A stretch of 10,000 bases of DNA from Chloroflexota bacterium (GTDB lineage Bacteria > Chloroflexota > Anaerolineae > Promineifilales > Promineifilaceae), in contig CP070688.1 in assembly GCA_020353135.1 (NCBI GenBank), positions 2,704,779-2,714,778 on the forward strand, read 5' to 3'. Below are positions 6,966 to 10,000 of the stretch, piece after piece (position 1 is the stretch's first letter; each line of letters starts with the position of its first letter). Below the pieces are notes generated by a model. That model did no database searches. It was not told the DNA's origin and worked only from the letters and a program-made list of their open reading frames with translations. The translations under genes were made by a program, and so were the position numbers.

Positions 6966-6986
6966 GCAAACTGCCAGCTGCCATGC

Positions 6987-7027
6987 AGCCGGGTCTTGTA
7001 GACTGGTGTGGGATGCAATCCCGCGCT
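6987..7027. repeat. 41-bp double-hairpin repeat, copy 2
   Basis: The second copy starts 62 bp after the first and runs AGCCGGG to CCGCGCT. Hairpin A (6990-7006) keeps the TGT loop, with one stem pair changed from T-A to C-G, one from G-C to a G-T wobble, and one mismatch. Hairpin B (7010-7022) is GGGAT-GCA-ATCCC; an A-T pair has become G-C and the stem is one pair longer. Changes on both sides of the same pair indicate selection for the fold, or copies drawn from a structured repeat family. Confidence 0.75.
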
Positions 7028-7046
7028 ATATGCCACCGGCCGGCGA

Positions 7047-8126
7047 CTATGACAGCGCGGCCCAGACTTCCAGCTTGGTCTTCACCCGGCGAATGACTTC
7101 GTTGGCAAACTCGTCGGTCTTAGCCGTGCCGCCAAGATCGGCTGTGCGGATGCCGTCGTAGACCGCTTCCAGAGTCGATTCGTAAATGGCCCGGCTGGCC
7201 CGATCGGCTTCGCGCTGGCCAACGTGGGTCAGCAAGCCGGCCGCGGCCAGGATCATGGCCATAGGATTGGCCACGTTCCTACCTTCGAGGGTCGGCGCCG
7301 TGCCGTGGGGCGCTTCGGCCATGACACAGGCTACGTTGCCCTCATCGTCCAGCGAAATCACCATTGACTCCGATCCGGCGATGGAGCCAAACATTTGTAA
7401 AACCATGTCAGACAGTAAATCGCCGTCCCGGTTCAGGCTGGGGATGACCAGCGGATCGCCGGTAGTCGCCAGCAGCAGGGCAAAGGTCGCGTCGATGAGT
7501 TGGGGCTCGTAACGAACGTCGGGATAACGCTCGGCCGCGGCATCCAACTCTTCTTTGAACATGCCTTCGTACACCGGGCTGACGGTGAACTTCGGCCCGC
7601 CAAACACCCGGGCCCGGGTATAGCGGGCATGTTGAAAGGCATATTCGGCGACGGCCCGGCATATGCGGCGGGTGATCTTCTCCGTCCGGTAGGCCACCTC
7701 GTCTGGCGCTCCTTCTTCGCCCTCGCGCCACTCCTTGGCCCCGTAGGCATCCTCAATGGCCATGCGCACCACGCTGATCGGCGAATAGACGCCGGCGATC
7801 GGCCGGACGCCCGGAATGCGCCGGCCGGTGCGCAGAATAACCTCGGCGCCGATCTCCTCGCGCAGAATACGATTAGGGCTGCCGACTCCGCCCTTTATCT
7901 CGGGCGTGATGGTGGCCGCCTTCAGCCCAAGCCCGTCGGTCAGCATCGCCTTGGCCGCCTCGTGGACGACTCGATTTTGAGTAGCGCGCCTATTCTCCAG
8001 GCTGAGATCGAAACGCTCGAATGTCAGGTCGATGTCGATGACGGCCGGGTCGATGACCCGCAGCGCTTCTTCCAATAGTTCTTGACCGGTCTGGTCTCCC
8101 TCCAAGACAATAACCGTTTTACTCAC
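7047..8126 (-). CDS. Isocitrate/isopropylmalate dehydrogenase family protein, probably isocitrate dehydrogenase
   Basis: 359 residues. The GTG start (8126-8124) has a strong AAGGAGG site 5 nt upstream. Residues known to bind isocitrate and metal in E. coli IDH have counterparts: Ser83, Asn85, Arg89 and Arg99 (GSPNRILR...VILR, matching S113, N115, R119, R129 in spacing), Arg121 and Tyr128 (RMAIEDAYGAKEW, like R153/Y160), Lys179, Asp212, Asp236 and Asp240 (DGDLLSD). The Ser-x-Asn pair favours isocitrate over isopropylmalate or tartrate. HGTAP (274-278) is the nucleotide loop. The next two residues are Thr279-Leu280, neither the Lys-Tyr of NADP enzymes nor the Asp-Ile of NAD enzymes, so cofactor choice is unclear. 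The reaction would be oxidative decarboxylation to 2-oxoglutarate in the cytosol. It is last in a run with two FemAB genes (31-nt gap); no TCA-cycle neighbour is visible. A relative acting on another 2-hydroxy acid is possible. Confidence 0.75.
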   Translation of the reverse strand: MSKTVIVLEGDQTGQELLEEALRVIDPAVIDIDLTFERFDLSLENRRATQNRVVHEAAKAMLTDGLGLKAATITPEIKGGVGSPNRILREEIGAEVILRTGRRIPGVRPIAGVYSPISVVRMAIEDAYGAKEWREGEEGAPDEVAYRTEKITRRICRAVAEYAFQHARYTRARVFGGPKFTVSPVYEGMFKEELDAAAERYPDVRYEPQLIDATFALLLATTGDPLVIPSLNRDGDLLSDMVLQMFGSIAGSESMVISLDDEGNVACVMAEAPHGTAPTLEGRNVANPMAMILAAAGLLTHVGQREADRASRAIYESTLEAVYDGIRTADLGGTAKTDEFANEVIRRVKTKLEVWAALS

Positions 8127-8131
8127 AATGT

Positions 8132-8138
8132 CCTCCTT
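8132..8138 (-). promoter_or_regulatory. Strong Shine-Dalgarno site AAGGAGG for the dehydrogenase GTG start
   Basis: The minus strand reads AAGGAGG, then ACATT, then GTG (8126-8124). This is the best ribosome binding site in the window and fixes a GTG start. It lies within the 31-nt gap after the FemAB-like gene, consistent with an internal site in a polycistronic mRNA. Confidence 0.85.
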
Positions 8139-8157
8139 GGGAAGCAGCTTTCAACCG

Positions 8158-9276
8158 TCAGCCTTGCCCGGCACTACGGCCCCGAAGATAGTCGAGGTAG
8201 CGGGGTATTACCACCATGTAAACCCAGTACCAAAACGGCCGGTTTGGATAGTCCCAGGCGCCAATGTGGCGCACCACCTGGCCCTTGAAGCCGGCTTTGA
8301 AACGCCAGACGCCCCACAAGGGATCCGATTCAACAAAATCGTCCGGTGCGCCCCAAAAATCGTAGACCTCGCAGCCCTGGTCTTTGGCCCAGCGAATCGC
8401 CTGCCATTGTAACAAATAGTTAGGCATGCGCCGTCTCTCCAAGTCCGTCGACGCGCCGTACATGTAAATCGCCCGCCGACCGTAGCGCACCACGATCACC
8501 GCCGCCAGCGGCTGGCCCTGGAGCTCGGCCACCAGGGGCTGGGCCAAGCCGGCCGCGTAAAGCGTTCGCCAGGCATCCAGGTAGTATTCGACCGGCCGGA
8601 CGGCGAATCCATCACGGGCGGCCGTCGTCTGGTACATAGCGGCGATGAGGTCCAAATCTTCATCTGTTGCCTGGCGAACAGTCACCTCTTTTCGGCCGGC
8701 CAGGCGGATATTGTAACGAGTCTTCTGTTTCATCGCCGCCAGCAGATCGTCTTCCGATCGAGTCAAGTCCAATTCGACGGTATTTCGAAATTGGATCTGG
8801 TCATCAGAGAATCGCCAGCCGCGCTGCTTCAATTCGGACACGAATTTGGCGCCTGTGGGAGAGCGTCGCTCATCTTCCACTCCCCAACTCCGAACGACGT
8901 CAGGATCGATCTTGACAAAAATTGCCTTTTCAAGCCGGGCGATTTGCTCCAATTGGGCCAGCGCAACGCGGCGCAGCGCGCCATCGCCATAATCTAGAAC
9001 AGGGCCTTTCGGAACGTATAGGACAGAAAATGGAGACCGCGGAATCTGGCGTTTGAGCAGCATGGCCGCGGCCAAAGGCTCCTGACCATCGAGCCGATCG
9101 TGAACGTGCAGCAGCAATGGCGTCGCCGACCAGCCCCAACGTGTCTTGAATTGACCCCAGGCCCAGCTCTGCAACGGGTGCGGATTCGGCAAGTTTCGCA
9201 ACGCCGAACGCCAGACGCCTGAATCGGCTTGCGGCCGGAAAATGCTGTTCCGGTATTTCTCTTCGACGCTAGTCAT
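8158..9276 (-). CDS. FemAB-family aminoacyltransferase-like protein (peptidoglycan bridge formation family), shortened loop
   Basis: 372 residues from the ATG at 9276 (MTSVEEKYRN). The frame stays open further upstream, but no other start codon lies between the end of the preceding gene and this ATG. No clear ribosome binding site precedes it, so translational coupling is possible. The protein has two GNAT-like halves. The first carries HPLQSWAWGQFK (33-44) and YVPKGPVLDYG (87-97). The second begins around MKQKTRYNIRLAGRK (182-196) and carries YMYGAS (271-276), RRMPNYLLQW and VYDFWGAPDD (304-313). FemABX enzymes add amino acids from aminoacyl-tRNA to lipid II or peptidoglycan stem peptides at the cytoplasmic membrane. 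Compared with its upstream paralogue, the loop after the WGxPD motif is about nine residues shorter. Substrate and amino acid cannot be inferred; related proteins in some phyla may act on other acceptors. Confidence 0.8.
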   Translation of the reverse strand: MTSVEEKYRNSIFRPQADSGVWRSALRNLPNPHPLQSWAWGQFKTRWGWSATPLLLHVHDRLDGQEPLAAAMLLKRQIPRSPFSVLYVPKGPVLDYGDGALRRVALAQLEQIARLEKAIFVKIDPDVVRSWGVEDERRSPTGAKFVSELKQRGWRFSDDQIQFRNTVELDLTRSEDDLLAAMKQKTRYNIRLAGRKEVTVRQATDEDLDLIAAMYQTTAARDGFAVRPVEYYLDAWRTLYAAGLAQPLVAELQGQPLAAVIVVRYGRRAIYMYGASTDLERRRMPNYLLQWQAIRWAKDQGCEVYDFWGAPDDFVESDPLWGVWRFKAGFKGQVVRHIGAWDYPNRPFWYWVYMVVIPRYLDYLRGRSAGQG

Positions 9277-9334
9277 GACAGTTGCTGAGTCAGGTCGTGA
9301 TCTCTCGCCCCATAAATCATCGCCCGGCCGCGCG

Positions 9335-10000
9335 TCACCGATTGCGTCGCCACTGGTAAAGGCGGTACACAGTCTTGTTGTAGACCCGATCGGCCGTCCC
9401 CACGGTTCGCTGCAGCCGGCCGCCGAAACCACGTTTGAAGCGATAGACGCCCCACAGCCCATCATTGCGGCCGCGGAAGCCAGCCTCCAGTCTCTCCACG
9501 GAATAGTCGGGCACGCCCCAAAGGTCGTAAGCGCTGCAGCCCCGGGCCTTGGCCCAGCGCATGGCCGCCCATTGCACGGCGTAGGTTGGCATGCGCTGGC
9601 GCTCTTCATCGCCGGATGCACCGTAGAGATAGGCCGCCCGGTCGCCGGTCAGGAAGACCATGATCGCCGCCAGCGGATTGCTTTCATACTCGGCTATCCA
9701 CAGTGATACGCCATCAGGCGAGAAGAGTTCGAAGGCCGCCTGGTAGTAGCGCGGCTCGTGCACCCCAAATGTATTGCGCGCTCCGGTGACCCGAATTAAC
9801 TGGTTGAAAATGGGGATATCTTCGGCCGTTCCCTGGCGGACCGTCACGCCCTTTTTGGCCGACAGCCGGATGTTGTAGCGTGTCTTTTGCTTCATCCGGG
9901 CCAGGATTTCTTCTTCTGGCGGCTTTAAGTCGACGACCAGGGTCCTGGGCGGTTGGATGGTATCCGTATCCGGCAGGCAGCCTTCGCGCCGGCACAGGGC
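9335..10000 (-). CDS. FemAB-family aminoacyltransferase-like protein, C-terminal 221 residues (partial)
   Basis: The frame is open to the right edge, so the N-terminal part (first GNAT domain) lies outside the window. The first visible residues are ALCRREGCLP. The second GNAT domain starts with MKQKTRYNIRLSAKK at visible residues 36-50 and includes YLYGASGDEERQRMP, RWAKARGC, YDLWGVPDYS and DGLWGVYRFKRGFGG. These are canonical FemX/FemAB signatures, and the WGxPD loop has the usual length. It is clearly a paralogue of the next gene: both share MKQKTRYNIRL, the YGAS-ER-RMP block, the QW-A-RWAK block and the WG-PD block in the same order. It ends YQWRRNR, 58 nt before the next start, so the two are probably cotranscribed. 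Adjacent copies with different loops suggest two successive or alternative amino-acid additions, as in FemA/FemB, but this is inference. Confidence 0.85.
   Translation of the reverse strand, partial: ALCRREGCLPDTDTIQPPRTLVVDLKPPEEEILARMKQKTRYNIRLSAKKGVTVRQGTAEDIPIFNQLIRVTGARNTFGVHEPRYYQAAFELFSPDGVSLWIAEYESNPLAAIMVFLTGDRAAYLYGASGDEERQRMPTYAVQWAAMRWAKARGCSAYDLWGVPDYSVERLEAGFRGRNDGLWGVYRFKRGFGGRLQRTVGTADRVYNKTVYRLYQWRRNR

Noticed and set aside
7021..7060. Third, inverted copy of the hairpin repeat (AGCGCGG at 7054-7060 mirrors CCGCGCT at 7021-7027)
   Set aside because: Only seven bases match convincingly. They fall in the C-terminal codons of the dehydrogenase, and the following bases do not form the two hairpins.
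7500..8078. 192-codon plus-strand ORF opposite the dehydrogenase gene
   Set aside because: It is a shadow of a GC-rich gene on the other strand, shows no domain or ribosome binding site, and the minus-strand frame has full family motifs.
9277..9621. N-terminal extension of the FemAB-like frame back to 9621
   Set aside because: It is antiframe sequence inside the coding region of the upstream FemAB paralogue and has no resemblance to the family. ATG 9276 is the first start after that gene ends.
1..10000. Many GGCCG/CGGCC words across the window as a possible uptake or restriction-related signal
   Set aside because: They occur throughout coding frames of both strands and fit ordinary GC-rich codon choice (GCC and GGC runs). 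Without genome-wide counts no special role can be claimed.
1..10000. tRNA, rRNA, CRISPR, insertion sequence or defence system
   Set aside because: I saw no cloverleaf, regularly spaced repeat array, transposase motif, terminal inverted repeats or known defence-protein motif on either strand.

Overview
The window looks like a chromosomal stretch from a moderately GC-rich bacterium (roughly 60% GC by eye). The most likely source is a member of the Chloroflexota (Anaerolineae-like). This rests on family recognition only: the membrane-anchored Fe-S oxidoreductase N-terminus, the GT39 transferase with a C-terminal beta-sandwich domain, the tandem FemAB proteins and the duplicated YccF protein are all of types I associate with that phylum. 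No rRNA, tRNA, CRISPR array, insertion sequence or phage gene is visible, and there is no gene-free stretch longer than 300 bases.

Layout. (1) Bases 1-307 (minus) hold the N-terminus of a membrane-bound (Fe-S)-binding oxidoreductase that runs off the left edge. (2) A divergent 186-bp gap leads into a plus-strand pair (494-3828) joined by an ATGA stop/start overlap: a membrane-anchored clan GH-A glycosidase-like protein and a polytopic GT39-family glycosyltransferase. (3) A minus-strand PLP enzyme (3863-4852) converges on the pair. Two diagnostic residues mark it as D-cysteine desulfhydrase rather than ACC deaminase. (4) A plus-strand membrane-anchored metallophosphoesterase (5001-6242) follows, with a good promoter and an inverted repeat across it. 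Its GNHD metal-binding motif is replaced by GSPP. (5) A small two-repeat YccF membrane protein (6466-6900) follows. (6) A convergent 146-bp gap (6901-7046) carries two copies of a roughly 41-bp element. Each copy folds into two small hairpins, and the differences between copies include compensatory changes. (7) A minus-strand cluster (7047-10000) reads FemAB-like protein (partial) -> FemAB-like protein -> isocitrate-dehydrogenase-type decarboxylating dehydrogenase, with 58-nt and 31-nt gaps, so it is probably one transcription unit.

The genes do not form one obvious pathway. The glycosidase/GT39 pair and the FemAB pair both concern the cell envelope; the dehydrogenase and desulfhydrase are central or amino-acid metabolism. 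I see no convincing new multi-gene system. The strongest unexplained signals are the covarying double-hairpin repeat at 6925-7027 and the altered active site of the metallophosphoesterase.
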